From Taenia hydatigena (taxonomy: Eukaryota > Platyhelminthes > Cestoda > Cyclophyllidea > Taeniidae), in assembly GCA_036345935.2 (NCBI GenBank), contig JADWOT020001766.1, positions 43,597 to 107,596 on the forward strand: 64,000 nucleotides of DNA. The letters run 5' to 3'. The translations under genes were made by a program, and so were the position numbers. Positions 1 to 13,149 of this stretch are shown one piece after another; position 1 is the stretch's first letter; every line of letters starts with the position of its first letter. Below the pieces are notes generated by a model, which was not told the DNA's origin, did not search any database, and saw only the letters and a list, made by a program, of their open reading frames with translations.

Positions 1-299
1 CTGTTTGGGAGAGGTGGAAGCAGAATTTTCTTGATTTGCCTTAGGAACAGATATTGCATCTTCTCACTTAGTGGCATTCAACCCATGGGTGTGAATTATC
101 AACTGATCGACATGTGTCAAAAATGTTACCATCTCCTTATGTCTGGACAACGGTAAAGACGATCTGTTCTACCAGTTTTGGTATTCCACGTGTAAGAGGA
201 TGCACAGTGTGTTTGGCGTAGTAGGCACAAATTAAGAGTGGTGTGCATCTCTGCCATTGCCCAATTGTCATATTACTTGACATCTACCAGCATACTGCC

Positions 300-3200
300 T
301 CAAAGAAAAAAAGCGAGAAGATCGGAGGTATGTGCACCACTTCAATGAGCTTTCGGCATAGAACGTACTCCGTGGTGTGGCTCATGCGCTACCAGTTGGC
401 TCAGTGAATCCCACCATCGTTATGCTGATACAGTCACGTTGCTCCCCTTCCCCCACTAGGTCAGCATAGATTTCACCACGGCCTACAAAGCGTGAGGTCA
501 CGTAGGTGACCTTAGGTCAGGCAAATGTTGGCACGGTTTTCATGAGCGATGCAACCATGTCAAAATGCATTGACATCCAATGCTCTTCACTCACTAAACG
601 AAATGCACAAATTCCGTGTTATGTATTCGTTAATGATTGTGACAGGGTTCACAAGAGCCTGCGTGTGTCAGAGGAACACCTCCAACAACATCACGCGTCC
701 GAGAATAGAACCTATTAACAAGTGAGGATAAATTAAGGCTAAATAGAGGCATATGGTTTTACTCTTTGAGCTCAAAGCATGATAAATGGACGTATCTTTT
801 AAAAATGACTACCCCTCAACCCTGACCATTGCAGAGACACGATATCCTTCACCATCTTCTCTCTGTTCCATCGTAACTTCGATGTACCTGCAGCAATACA
901 AGTTCAACCTTCTTAACGTCTCTATATCCTCTTCAACATCTCCACATGCATGTAAGTAGAGCACGACGCCCACAGTTCAGACATGTCAAGTCACCACCAA
1001 CGGTAATGTGGTCACGTGCACAGTAAAAGGCGTGAGGATGCATTTGCCAATTAATAAAGACATCCAACTCTCTAGGGTTCCCTGTAGTAAAGGCAGCGGA
1101 ACACGCATTTATGTTGAGTGTATCCTTAGAAGACAGTCACATGTTGGTCAGTGACTGTCTCATTGTTGTGTCCCCTCTCACCTATGTAGTGGGTCCTACG
1201 AAGCTCTAGATCCCCCAATACCCGCAGTGGGTGTACTACACATTTAATCGCAAAATTGTGCCAAACTACGGAATTGACGCACTTGGGGTCGCAAGGCTGA
1301 TTGATGCTATTGTCATCATGGAAATGCTGCAATTTGATGTTTAGCGCAAGCTCTCAATTAAATGATCGTCGCAAGAAGGAGGTCCGTGGATATCGCGGAT
1401 TGCATCAACACATGTGGCAGAACACGGGTGAAGCATTCTGTGGTAGATCAGAGGGGGCTTGAAAGCTTTAAAGCTTTCGAGGGTGGGATGAGATGCAATG
1501 AGAGGAGCTTAGGTATGCAAAAAATAAGGCACCGATAACTGTCCCACTAGCATTTGATTTTTGCTGGGAAAGAGTAGCCTCATAGGCAAGAGAAAATAAG
1601 GTGAATGTACACGTAGATGGAAGGAGAGGAGATGGAGGAGAATCGCATCGCCTGACCGCTCTCTTGAGCCATTTCCACTGCCTTTCTAAAAGACTTTGCT
1701 TACACAAGGTCAGCAATGAGGACTGTCCTCTTGACCCACATCTTCGTCATCATCGGGCAGTAGCGTGACAACACCTCGGTGCCTGTAAACCTAGTGATAG
1801 TGCCTAGGTCCCCCAAAAATCCTCATAGTAACAGCATGCTCAAAATCCGTCGCATATAATGGCTGATACTTGGTAAACCGCCTTTAATGAACACTTTGAA
1901 TGATCATGAATTACAGGAAAGAACCACATCACTACTCAAATATGCAATTGGTGGAAATGGACTCTTAGTCAGATGGTGATCACTGCATCATACAAATTGG
2001 ATGCGTCAACGAGCTTTCAGTTGGAAGGAGAACCTGTGGTCAACGATATTTTATTCACCCACGTTCCTTCTTCATTCACTGGCGATAAACGAACTTGAAG
2101 AAGATGTCAGGAGCAGTGACGTAGGTAGTAGTAGACTTAAACACTGCCGCTGGTATTATGCGAATGCAGAAGTAGTCGATCCAGAGAGTCCTTGTATTTG
2201 TCGTTGACGGTGTCATTATCGCTTTGGCTTTTTACTCGCCAAAAGAATAACGCCCTACTCAAGTTCCGCGCTACACAGCACACAATTAGGAGCCCCATCA
2301 ACACTTGCCACCATGAGGGACACACATTACTTACTCATAATCGACACTTTCTACTCTCCTCTGCCTCCTTTGCAAGTTAATTATTTTCACGTCAAGAAAC
2401 ACCTGCTCAGCATAACGTAGTGATTGAGATTTGAGCCCGTTCTTCTGTACTATGAGCATTTGAATTGGTTTTCAAGAGGCGGAAGTTCCTCATCAATCTC
2501 CCGATATGGCGATTAGGCAAGAGTGCGGTGGAGACACAGCTAAATAAGTAGCGTTCTGATTGTGGACGCATCAACTTATGTTTCTCTATTCTTAACGCCA
2601 TGAAAATTGGAGGTTGGGGTGTTAAGGCCTCTCAGCAACAAGCAACTATGATGACGAGACATCTGATAAGACCTGCATTAATTAGGAGAATTGTCAAAGG
2701 TAGCCAATCAAGTGCCACCTACACGAGCTCACCAAAAGAAATGGACTTTTGAGTCTACCAGCATTCACTTTTCATCTGTTATATGGGTCATAAAGATGCG
2801 CGATGGGTAGTAGTTTGGCGTTGCAGTGTTTGGTGGTCAAACTCACAAAGTAGTCGGCCACTACATTAAAAGGTCTGCACTTTATATTTTTTCCAATCCT
2901 AGACGGAAAATGTTTCCAACAAGTCCCTCCAGAAAACCAAACAGTTGCTGGTGCAATAGATCTCGTCGATACCGTTTTAAAAAGTTAAGAGATCTTGTTG
3001 TGTGGCAGCGCAAGACCTCTTCCCGCAAAACTTACCTTCTAGCAGCCTATGCGCTTGGATGAGATCTAATTATTGCGTTTATTCTTTCATCCGTATTCCT
3101 TCACAATATGTCGCCTGATAGTAGCTTGGGTTCAAGCGGTGTAGAGAACTCCGTGCTCGAAGTGAGATGAAAATGGCGGTAATGGAGTTTGAGTTACCTG

Positions 3201-3390
3201 CTCCTAGAGCGCAAGCAATGTAACAATGGTTTGTCTTCTTCCGGTATATTAGTGGGTCTATGTAGGTCATGTTTGCAGACTGTGGAGGATCATCAAGAAT
3301 AACGCCATTCGAGGTCTCATATTTGGGCGTAGGGGTGTGCAATCTGTTGCTCACTGGGATCGACGAGTACGTAATTTAGCATTTTGGACA
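300..3390. repeat. Segmental duplication R1, copy a
   Basis: Aligns collinearly with 46570-49365 from an AAGATCGGA motif at about 318 to GTTGC..ACTG..ATCGA at about 3355, with substitutions and indels. Coding is not evident. The frame that is open at 48679-48906 in copy b carries consecutive in-frame stops here at about 2801-2806. Confidence 0.75.
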
Positions 3391-5850
3391 TTCGTAAAGT
3401 CGTCACGCATCACAGATTTGCATTTCGCCTTAAGTAATAAGATTTTACATTGAAGCATCTCTGGTTCTATTTACATTAAAAAAGGATTGCCCCTGTCCTC
3501 TTTTAATTTTGCTTTTATAAAAGGCTATTCACTGGAATGGACTACTTTCGCTAATCTGCTACCCAGTGCGCTAAAGCTGACCTCTGCGTAAAGCAAAGCA
3601 GAATACATTCTCACTTTGCATCTTTGTAGCACGAATATTTTGAACTGGATTTAAACATTTGGGCGAGATCCCAAGTCAAAGGGCGATGATTGGTCAACCT
3701 CCTTTAGACCGTTAATTTTACAGCCATGCCGACTTTTACTGCGTCTAATCAGCGCGACGCAACGAGTGCGTACTTGGCTCATTTAAGTTAATCACCTTCG
3801 AGTCTGCGGTGGGCAACAACGCAGCGTCGTGTGTTTTAGGGCATCTTCAGATTTTGTAAAACCCTAGCCTAACAGGTATTGCAAGCGTGTGCACTGCAAA
3901 ACTACTGAATCTGTCAGAAAGAACGAGCTTATCGGCTCAGTGTCATGTGCAAAATTTCCCTTTTAAATGCTTTCTGACTTATTTACCCTTTTAAAAATAC
4001 ACATAAATTATAGATGAATTCCTACCTGATGAGTGCGAAAATTCTTCTTTAGCTAGATTAACTTCGTCACATTACCAACGAACTGGTTAAAAAATGAAGT
4101 TATACTAGTTTTCTAAGTTATTCGTGTGACGCATTGCTTGGTTCAGTTTTTCAATTCAAGCAATTAAGCTTCCGTCCATGTGTTCTCAATTGTCAATTCA
4201 AACAAACTTTGAAGTGTGCAAATCACATCCTCGGTGAGTGACAGAACAAATAGGTGGTAATGGGAATTCGTTTCAATGCACTTTTCAAGTGATTAGCGGT
4301 CAGCACACGCCAATCAAGCGACTGAGTGAAGAACATTGACCTCTAAAAAGCAAACCGTCTTCCACTCTGTAACTTCGATTCCCTCGGATAATACCTATCC
4401 ACTCTGCTCACCCTCGAAGCATAAAATGTAGAGGTGGAAGATAAATTAGCTAAACTCATCACGTACCTGCGGAACTGGATTTAAGACAATTTTTGACCGC
4501 ATCTTCTACGCATTCCGTCAGCTGTGAAAGTTGTTATCAAGAAGGTGGAAGGGACAATAAAGATGCTAGCACTTTGATGTTGTAATCTCTTCTTTGAAAT
4601 GATGGATGTAGCAGAAACACACCAATGGTTCCCATCTTCAGTGTTGTTCTTCTGAGTTAGTGATGGCCGCGTGGTGGGTGAATTCGGACAGAGGTGACCG
4701 AGACCAAGCCATTTGTAGGCGATTCACTTATGGCTGACTTCAAAAATCATTAAGTTCTCTTGCAGCAATGCGTTTCATTTCACCATCTCCTCGCCTTGTG
4801 GAAGTGAATGCAACCATTTCTTTTCCTAGGCGTTGTAGACTGATCAGTCTTTAGTTAGGCGTCTCAACCTTGCTCCACTACTGCTAAAGCATGGCACTTC
4901 AGCGTTAGATCACAATTGCCATGATGCTAATAATAAGCGCTAGTGACGTTTTTCTTATTGACAAATCCATGCAACTTGTTGCTGCCTTAACCTTGATGCC
5001 ACTGACCTGTATAGACTATGCTGCCATAAGGTTAAAGTAGAAGAGGGATTATCACCAGATGCTCGACATTTAAGTCTCTTGCATCATGAGATGACTTGAC
5101 TGGTTTCGCTAAGCAATTTTACTGAATAGAAGTGTAGAGCCCTTCTATTTCCACCTAACAGTGCCACAAGTTATCGAACTGTGCAACTTTAGAACCGCAA
5201 TTTCAGAAATTCGTTGTAAACCGAATCTGCACTGCTTACAGGGCATGCCAACACTTATCGTAACTTGGCAATATGCGTACTTGATCCTGGATGCTACTGA
5301 GGTCACCAGCCAGAGGGGTGACAAATGGTGGACTTCTGAGAGGATGGCATGACATACAAATGCAAAGAGTGCGCAAAGAAGGCAGGACAAGTCTGTAATT
5401 GCCTAGCGGGTGTTTCGCAAGGGCCACTTGAGAAGGAAACTGCGTGGATCCTAATCCTGCTGGAAACAGGAGTGATCGGGAACATTACCATCCGGGATGT
5501 ATGAAGATCAGCGGTCGAAGGCAACTTTTGAAAAGTTGGGAAGAAAAGTGTTTTGTTTTTGCAGGCATCTAAAGCACAGTGTTTTAAATTAGGCATGCCA
5601 GCAATGATCGCGTCAGCATTTAGACTGGTCGATTCGCATTTTACTGAAAGCATTCTGGAGGCGTCGTTTAACGTAAGACACTTTACAGATGTTAACCAAA
5701 CTATTGGTTAAAAAAATCTGTTCCTTGACGTTGAAATTAGCCAAAAAATTTGGATTCGTCTGCTTGCTGATGCTTCAGCTAGATGGATTGGGACATCCAT
5801 CATCGTGTATGACAAAAGAATTAAAGCTTTGGTTATCTCATCGCAGACGT
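3391..5850. other. No supported gene
   Basis: Only short frames in all directions. I see no homology to the duplicated blocks and no recognisable domain. Exon 1 of homeobox locus 1 should lie near the right edge, but I could not identify it with confidence; TTTACTGAAAGCATTCTGGA at about 5639 is a weak candidate. Confidence 0.4.
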
Positions 5851-5916
5851 TGAGGTGATGACATCCACTTACATGCAGATGCGCATGTTCCTGTTCCACT
5901 CATTTTATTTTCACAG

Positions 5917-7198
5917 ATGCACCTAATGCAAAATGCCCAGTTGTACCCAAGGGAGAGACAAACACGGATCCTCAGCAATTAGCCTCAATGGCTTTGTTAC
6001 CAGTCGTACAATAGCAAGTGGAGAAAGCAACACCTCCAACGACACAAAAGATAAAAGAAGCGGTCTCTGCACTGGCTAAGCCTCCGGTATTTCCAAGACT
6101 CAACTGCATCCTTATTTATTCGCCACAGAACAACGATGAAGACAAACGAACCCAAATGAATTCTTTGCCACCGAAATGGCTAAAAATTAATGCGGTTACT
6201 TCTGATGAATCAGTTATCCTATTGGCAATGCCTGCATTTCTCCCACGCAGTCCTCACTTTGCTAGCCATTCAAATTCTGTACTACAGCGGATATCCTGAA
6301 TCGGCGTATCATTACGCCCACAGCAAGATGGGATTTCGGGTCGACCTCAAACTACTACTTTGATACCGATCTTCCCAACAACAAATCCACTCCTATTTGA
6401 CACCATCAAATTTACGTCAGCAGCTGCTACAACCACAGGCGCAGCCACCGTACCCACCGCCAAGCACGTGCCATCAACTTTTGGTAAACGTCCCCTCAAT
6501 TCTAGATTTCCTTCTCCTCCAGCAACTTGCTGCCACTGTATCCATGCTTGATTCAGCAAACTCCTCAGGCACGCCAGACGCTATCTGAAGCACAAATACA
6601 AGGTAGACGCAAGATTCTCTTTACTCCGTACCAAATTGATGAGATGGTGAAATACTTTAACAAGGAAAACTATATCGATATGCATGAACGCGAAGAACTG
6701 GCACGTCGCATCAACTCGACGGAGACTCAGGTTGGTCAAGCATTGAGATGCTAAACGAACTTGTTTGATGGACAGCTATTTGTGTGTAATGATTGATTGT
6801 CAACGGTTGAGTCGTCAAAAATGGTCATAATTTTGACCGGTGGGCGGTGGTCGGTGGGAAATTTCTAGCAATGCGATGCCTGTAAGACAGCCAAGGCCTT
6901 ATGTCATAAGGAGAAGCGCCCCATCAACCAACTCGTAGGACATCAGCCTCAGAGAAGGCTTTAGAACAGCTGAGAGCTCCCAATCACAACAGGAACCCCA
7001 ACAAACTGTTTTACAATTGAAGCAAGCCCCTTCGGGATAAGGTAGCCATGTGTTGCCGAGGTAAAGCAGCAGTTCGGGGGCTGATAGAGTCGATCGAAAA
7101 TCACCTTCGTGCTAGAATAGATCAAAAGCAGGATGAAGAAGACGAGGATATCAAGGATATTGAGTTATTGCTTTCTCTATGGAGCATCTGCGGACTGA
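5917..7198 (+). pseudogene. Homeobox pseudogene, locus 1: recognition helix deleted
   Basis: Plus-strand copy of the locus 4/5 gene. The exon 2 acceptor (TTTTCACAG) ends at 5916. Exon 2 is recognisable from 5917 to the donor at 6731, and the tail of exon 3 ends in ...ASAD and a TGA at 7196-7198. Lesions seen: TAG at 6012-6014 and TGA at 6297-6299 in exon 2, a 2-bp loss near 6400-6410, and another frame change near 6555-6570. Roughly 55 bp are missing around 6836-6845, which removes the 3' splice site together with the codons of helix 3. Exon 3 then continues with several further frame breaks. Homeodomain residues 1-44 (6603-6730) are still clean, with FTPYQIDEMVKYFN and REELARRIN. I could not find exon 1 with confidence; intron homology fades upstream of about 5850. 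Confidence 0.78.
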
Positions 7199-7313
7199 CA
7201 ATGGCTTTCATGGAGTGGCCATGATATTGGTGTCTTGCTGCTCCAACTTTTTTGTAGTTCTGGCATCATGGCGTAATGGCAATCATTTTGTGAACCTTAA
7301 TTTTTCAAAAACA

Positions 7314-7319
7314 AATAAA
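7314..7319 (+). terminator. Relic poly(A) signal of locus 1
   Basis: AATAAA 116 bp after the relic stop codon at 7196-7198, the same distance as in locus 4. The flanking sequence 7200-7440 aligns throughout with the reverse complement of 43800-44040. Confidence 0.4.
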
Positions 7320-7433
7320 TAATGTCCTGCAAAGATGTTCTCGTGAGGAGCTGTGTGTGAAGTTAAAAGTCGCTAAAACGAATTGTTTTGGAGGCGAGGG
7401 CCCACACAGTTCGATGTACCACACGCATAAGCG

Positions 7434-7580
7434 ATGACTACGCTTAGCCAATCAAAGTGGTCGATGTTAATGTTCCATGTCACTTCCAAGTTCCATAGGT
7501 CAATTCACTTCCCAAAATTTCCTTTCGCATGAACGAATTGGCTTGATGAGTACCTAACAATCAACGCCTCATCACCTTAG
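7434..7580 (+). other. Downstream recurrent ORF, copy after locus 1 (broken)
   Basis: About 235 bp after the homeobox stop and on the same strand, a frame begins MTTLSQSKWSMLMFHVTSK and continues to NWLDEYLT. It aligns with the ORFs at 61545-61315, 54923-54741 and 46253-46062. It lacks about eight residues after the start and has an in-frame TGA at 7530-7532. Function unknown; it may be an exon of another gene or simply conserved flank with a chance open frame. Confidence 0.35.
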
Positions 7581-9850
7581 CCTGGTTCCATTAGTAGCCA
7601 GCTGATAACGTTAGCAGTTGCCCGCTGGATCACGTCTTTGCTGAGACTTATTCTTCTGCAAAGCCGGAGTAAACGCACAAGCGTGCAGACGCATCCCCTG
7701 ATCACTGCACGATTACGTCAACGATTCCACCTACCAATAGGCAGCTATGGATAGAAATTATGGAAGGGGTAGTCTGGAAGCATGCCTCGTACGGTCGCGA
7801 CAAACACAAACAAGGGATGAACAACTGCAAGAGGGTCTCTTGCACGAGGTTGACCTCGGTGCTTATTTGATCCAGTTTGCCCTACTTAAGGGTACAGCGA
7901 AATTCGGCTACACATTCGCTTCTTTTTGAGAAGGATGCTGCACGTACTAGGGGTAAAGTTGGATACGCTTTTGGCAGACCACTTTACATATGTATGGCCC
8001 TGCACTTCAAAAGAACACCGTTTGAGTACGCTGTATAGCGGCGATGAGGAAATTTATTGTGTAACGTGGCGGCCAACACATCTATTCCCTCACTAGGAAC
8101 ATCCGCTATTTGGCTTACTTCAATCGCCCCAAGACGACCCCACTGATTTAGAAAGAAACAGACCACACACGCAAGTTAATGCTGTATTCTATGGCAATGG
8201 CTGCAGTGATTAATTTTGACATGCTAAGTGAACTGTATTAGCCCCTAGCCATTTAGTTAACATCACTTTGAATCCTCGGAACCTTCTTACTTGATGGCTA
8301 ACAACTTGCCCTTAAGTCAGACTACCCTGTTTCTCAGTGCCAATCGCAAACATACGGCAACAAGGCGGTCAGTGAGGAGCGCAGTTGTACAATCCACTTC
8401 CCCTTCGCATCAGCAGTGTGCCTTTGCGGTCGCGTTGGGAAAGGCAAAAATTGTATTCGCTGCAACATCACAGTGGCACGTTCGTTCGTTCAAATCTTTG
8501 TTCACTTTATCCAATCACCACTAATTTTCATTAATCTTCTCCACTTTCACTTGCATTTATTGTGGATGTCTTACTAGGTGAAGCGGATGGTCGCAGCATG
8601 CGTGAGGAGAGATGAATTCTTGTCAGTCACTTCCATTGCCAACACATTTAGGCGTCGCAAGGCATTCTGTGCATGGCCACATGAAAAAAGTCTACAGGGA
8701 GATGCTTGCTGCACAGTTGGTAGGACTTGAGACTATTAAGTGAAATGGAAAAATCCTGCTAGATAGACCTGCTGTTAACTAAATAGCTAGGACATGCCAA
8801 AGCTATTTTGAGCATGTCAACGTTGGGCGCTGCAACATCAGCATCACAAGTGTCTGCAAACTATGCGTAGAATATTCCAATTGAACTAGCTCAATGCCAA
8901 ACTCTCAGCTATGAATGCTTTGTTTAGAGTAGTAACATCAGAATAAACTAACCGTCCTCACGATCATTGTTCTTGTATTTATTGAGGAAGGAAGCCTCCA
9001 ATAACTGCTTGGGATTACGATAGATCTTCTCAAACGCTGACAACTTTCGCGACCCCCGCGGCTGTTTCACGTCTGCCCCGCGATAGAGGCGCTCCACTTG
9101 AATTGATACCTCCTAAAAAGTAGCATTTATGCACACAATTTTTCGTGGGACGAGATGGATAGATGCTGCTATTTGCATGAGATATAACAGCATCCTTCAT
9201 ACCGGCTCTTTGACGCAATTGTGGAGAGCCGATATTGAATGAAGGACTGGCAATACCGCACCGAGATGTTAAACGCAGACCTTCGTGGTCAAATACAAAT
9301 AAATCAAGGGAAATTCAACACACTTGCATTCTTTCTGCAAGGACTGCCTTAAATCACTGCCCCGCTGACAGCACAAACGCCATTTATAGCTGACATTGTA
9401 GCAACTCTTATGGCGCACTCCATAAAGGCTTCCGTTATTTCTCTGGTGAATCTTTCCAACACCACTTTCAATGTTTGTCAACCTGGTTAGCCCTCACTTA
9501 ACAGAAAATAGCCGTAGCATTAACCAGTAGGGCATCATACACACATAGATGTGTGCATATTTACCAAAAGACCCACTACCGCCAGCGCCGATGAGGGCGG
9601 TGCAAATCTGAGCCGGTGAATTTTAAATGTCAGTCGAAAGTTCTTTGGACACGGCTGCTACTGCTCCTTGTTTAAGTTTGGCTGGTTTCCTGAACCCGGA
9701 CGAAGGACAAACAATTACAATGCTAAAAGTACCTTTGTCTCTGAGCCAAACGAATCAGAACTCGCTTTCTATTGGCTCGTCGCATTTGAAACTCATCCAC
9801 GACGTCGAGTCTACATCAAGGGTACCGTGAATAGATATGAGCCGTTGATA
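7581..9850. other. No supported gene
   Basis: Short frames only. The left part is flank beyond the recurrent ORF of locus 1; the right end approaches the decayed C-terminal region of locus 2. Nothing further recognised. Confidence 0.4.
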
Positions 9851-9903
9851 GAGAATTCGCTTTCAAGACACAGACATTTGGCTGTGTTACAAGAGTTACA
9901 TTG

Positions 9904-10213
9904 CTACAAATTTTCCCACCGACCCTTTTTTGTTTCGTAGCGCTGATTCTGGAACTGCCCATTAACCTAACAGAAAAGTCAAAACTGTGACGAGATTTGA
10001 CAACTCAACCAAGGACAATAAATCACTATACACTAATATGTGTCCAGCAAACAAATTCATATGAAATCTTAAAGCTCAACCGACCTGATGTCCGGCCAAG
10101 TTATTGAGACGTGCCAGTTCTTCGTGTTCGCTTATATTGAGGTAGTTTTTCTTGTCAAAGCATTTCATCATCTCACCGATTTGGTATGGAGTAGAGAGAA
10201 CCCTGCGTCTGTG
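9904..10213 (-). pseudogene. Homeobox pseudogene fragment, locus 2
   Basis: The minus strand 10213-10085 encodes homeodomain residues up to 44 (RRRVLSTPYQIGEMMKCF, then HEELARLNN), with a donor GT at 10084-10083. A 118-bp intron ends in TTTTCTGTTAG at 9967, and exon 3 begins at 9966 with VNGQFQNQRYETKK. Trp48, invariant in functional homeodomains, is replaced by Gln (CAG, 9957-9955). Phe8 is Ser. A TAG at 9906-9904 ends the frame 20 codons into exon 3. The Pro/Gln-rich part of exon 2 and exon 1 are absent, since homology stops at about 10213. Weak homology to the C-terminal coding region continues to about 9850. The retained intron shows it arose by DNA duplication, not retroposition. Confidence 0.72.
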
Positions 10214-10879
10214 CGAATAAACAAAAACAGTGGTGCAAATAAATAATCAAACGATTCCAGTACCTCACAAAGAAATCCTCAAAACAACACCCACAATAGG
10301 TGTGATTGTTATAAAGGATACCATTAGTAGAGGAAAAGGCGAGCACAAGACACTACTTGCGACCGGCTGTCATACCCACATTCTCATTACTGTCATGCAT
10401 ATACCACAAAAAGGTGGCGCACCGCAAAAAGCACTCGTGTGACAGACAGTTAATTAATGTCACGGTACTAGGGTGCCAAATGGATGCACCGCGCCTTTGG
10501 CCATGTCTACGTGGGGCATATCAGCTCAACATTAAACGCCGTGTTAAAAAAGAAACGCGACAAATGTCTGATATCGCCAAGTCCTGGAGTACAGGGTTGG
10601 AGGTCCGCGTGCACCCAACACTTGCTCCTTTACCTTGGGCATGTCTATGCTGGTGTCACTCCCTCCTCCTCCTCCCACACTACCCAGTGCACATACAGCT
10701 CCACTGCATCGGACACGACAGCACTCAGTCAACCAACATTATGCCTAGTAGACTAGCCAATGTGTGCGTGTGCTTCAAACGGTGGAATCACAAGTACCGT
10801 GAGTAATTAAGGCGGCCGACATGGCGAAACATTCCATTCCTTCCCACAATGACTAACTTCTACCCTAACCATTGTTTGC

Positions 10880-12070
10880 AGCAAAAATGTACTCAAAATG
10901 AAGCAATGCTCCTCGAAACGAGTCACGAGGACGTCATGGTGTTACTTTAGCGTCTCCGACAGTCAAATGTTCTGGCAAAGATAAAGCGATTCCGACACAA
11001 CCACTCGCATCAGACGGGGCTGTACAAACGTTCCAACGTCACATCTCATGCCGCTGAGGTGAAGCTGATGAAGGTAACAAGGCGGACAGGTCCACAGACA
11101 GCGAAATAAACAGATCTCCTTACCTTGGTCTGTCTATCCGCCTACACATCCACCAGCCAAATGACCCAATCAATAGATAAGTAAAAAGATCGGAAGTAGG
11201 GAAATAGGGGATACTTAACGCTTGCCAATGCACGTTTGTCTGTCCCGGAAGACGTCTACTAAATAATGGCCGCCAGGAATAATAACCCTGCCAATCCAAG
11301 GGCGGCGCCAAACCTGTCCTCTTTTCTGTCCCCACGACCCATCAGCTAAAGCCAGAGCTAATTACTACTACGTCCAAGGCGGAGGCGGCGAAGACCACAC
11401 TGAAACTACTACATTGCTACATCAGGAGGAGCGAACAAATCGAGAGTATCAGTAGGTTGCCTTCAAACTTATCACCGTGACAATACGTTCCCAATAAACA
11501 CTTCATTCACAAGCATTTCGGAGGCAGGCATTCCAGGATGCTTCCTTTGACAATAATAAACGTGCACAGTTCGGTAGTTTACACAAGGAACACTAAACAG
11601 TCAAAGTTGCGTCCTCTTCCATGCCTTTTTGCTCATTTATAAAATAACATCGGTGGAAAGGAATCTAGAAAATTACTTGACATTTAGCAAAATTTGAGCT
11701 CGTGTAAAAATGGGCATTAAATTACGAGATGGTCCTCCTCAACTCCGCTAAACAATGCGAAGAGGTGAAGCAGCAGCAGACCAATTAGAACATGCTAGCT
11801 CGGTACAACTAGGCGTAAGGTCATGTTACCGTTCCGAATTTGCAAATAGGAATACTCGTTTGGAATAATAATCACAGTCCATTGTAAAAACAAAAGCAAT
11901 AGACAGTCCTAAACCAACCACCCTTTCAAACGGAAAGCGAAAACAAGATGCGTAAGATGGACAAATTCAGGCTGTGGCATGACTAGATGTCAATGAGCAC
12001 AAAATTTAGAACTAACAATATTTAAAACATACTGGTTCCGGGTGAAAGCACCTAAACAAATGGAGCGCGT
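10880..12070. repeat. Segmental duplication R2, copy a
   Basis: Aligns with 32770-34095, starting at the shared ATGAAGCAATGC and TGGTGTTACTTTAGC motifs and ending near the shared GGTGAAAGCACCT-like sequence. No convincing coding frame is shared. Confidence 0.7.
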
Positions 12071-13149
12071 GGAAAATGAGTAAGAAGAGACACGGTTATT
12101 CCTATATTAGCGTTATATTCTCATAGGACAGATGGTGACTATGGCTGATGCAAAACACTACGTGCTGCACTCAGGCGCCACACCTCATCAAAGCGCATAA
12201 ACAGCGAATAGCATGCATAAATAGGGGCTCATTAAATGTACATAATGCGCATTTGTACGCACCTATAAGTCGGCGAGTGACTTCCTCAATACATCCGTCG
12301 CGCCCCACTTCGTGGTAGACTCCCAACAGTGACGACAAAGTTCCATCAGCAACCGCCGAATGCCAAATCGCCCTTCAGCAGCAGCATAGCCTCAACAACA
12401 TACCTGTCCTTTGCAGAGTCGGAAGAAAAACTGCTAATTTGCAGCCTAATTTGTCCAGTTGTCCCCATTTTTGGCGGTAAATTCGGTGTTTGCACCCACC
12501 TGTCACCTAAGTCACTCAATGCCCCATCTGAGGAATATCCTCGAATCTGCAGGAACAACCGGAGGTTTAAAGAAGCAATGCCAGTCAAGACGATGGGGTG
12601 ACGCGTTGTGCGATGATGGAATGGGCTGCATGCTGACGCCTCAGTCGCAGGAGTCTTTACGACCTTAGCTTAGGCTTATTCCGATCGCGTCTACTGAAGT
12701 TACAGGAGATGACGCTCAGTTCGTCAGCGAAGAAAGGAGGGCACAGCTGCTAGATCTGCATTCAATAAGTACGACAAATTCAACTGACACGATTACCGTA
12801 ATAATTTGGCAAATGTAGCTGTCACATTGCAGTTGTGAATAGACTTCGAGGGCACAGCGCAGATCAAACCAGCTTCTAGGCTGGAGTAAAGAGCACAAGA
12901 GAAGTCAAACTTCAAACTCGGCATTTTTTTCTGCAACCCTTTGCAGCATAATAGATGCACCACCACAGATAGGTGCATTCTTGCCATCATTAAGGCTTGG
13001 ACCATCGTTGACTTCACGTGAAGCCCAAAGCGAAAGTTTTTTCCTCCTTGAACTAACAGAGCTTATTCAACCGAAAAATTCCGCAAATAAAACACTTAAT
13101 ATGCTCACCATATTGGAAGTCAATATGCTACACACGACTGATGATCTCG

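Noticed and set aside
10357..10806. 149-codon plus-strand frame
   Set aside because: No domain, no splice context, no paralogue in the window; composition is consistent with a chance frame.
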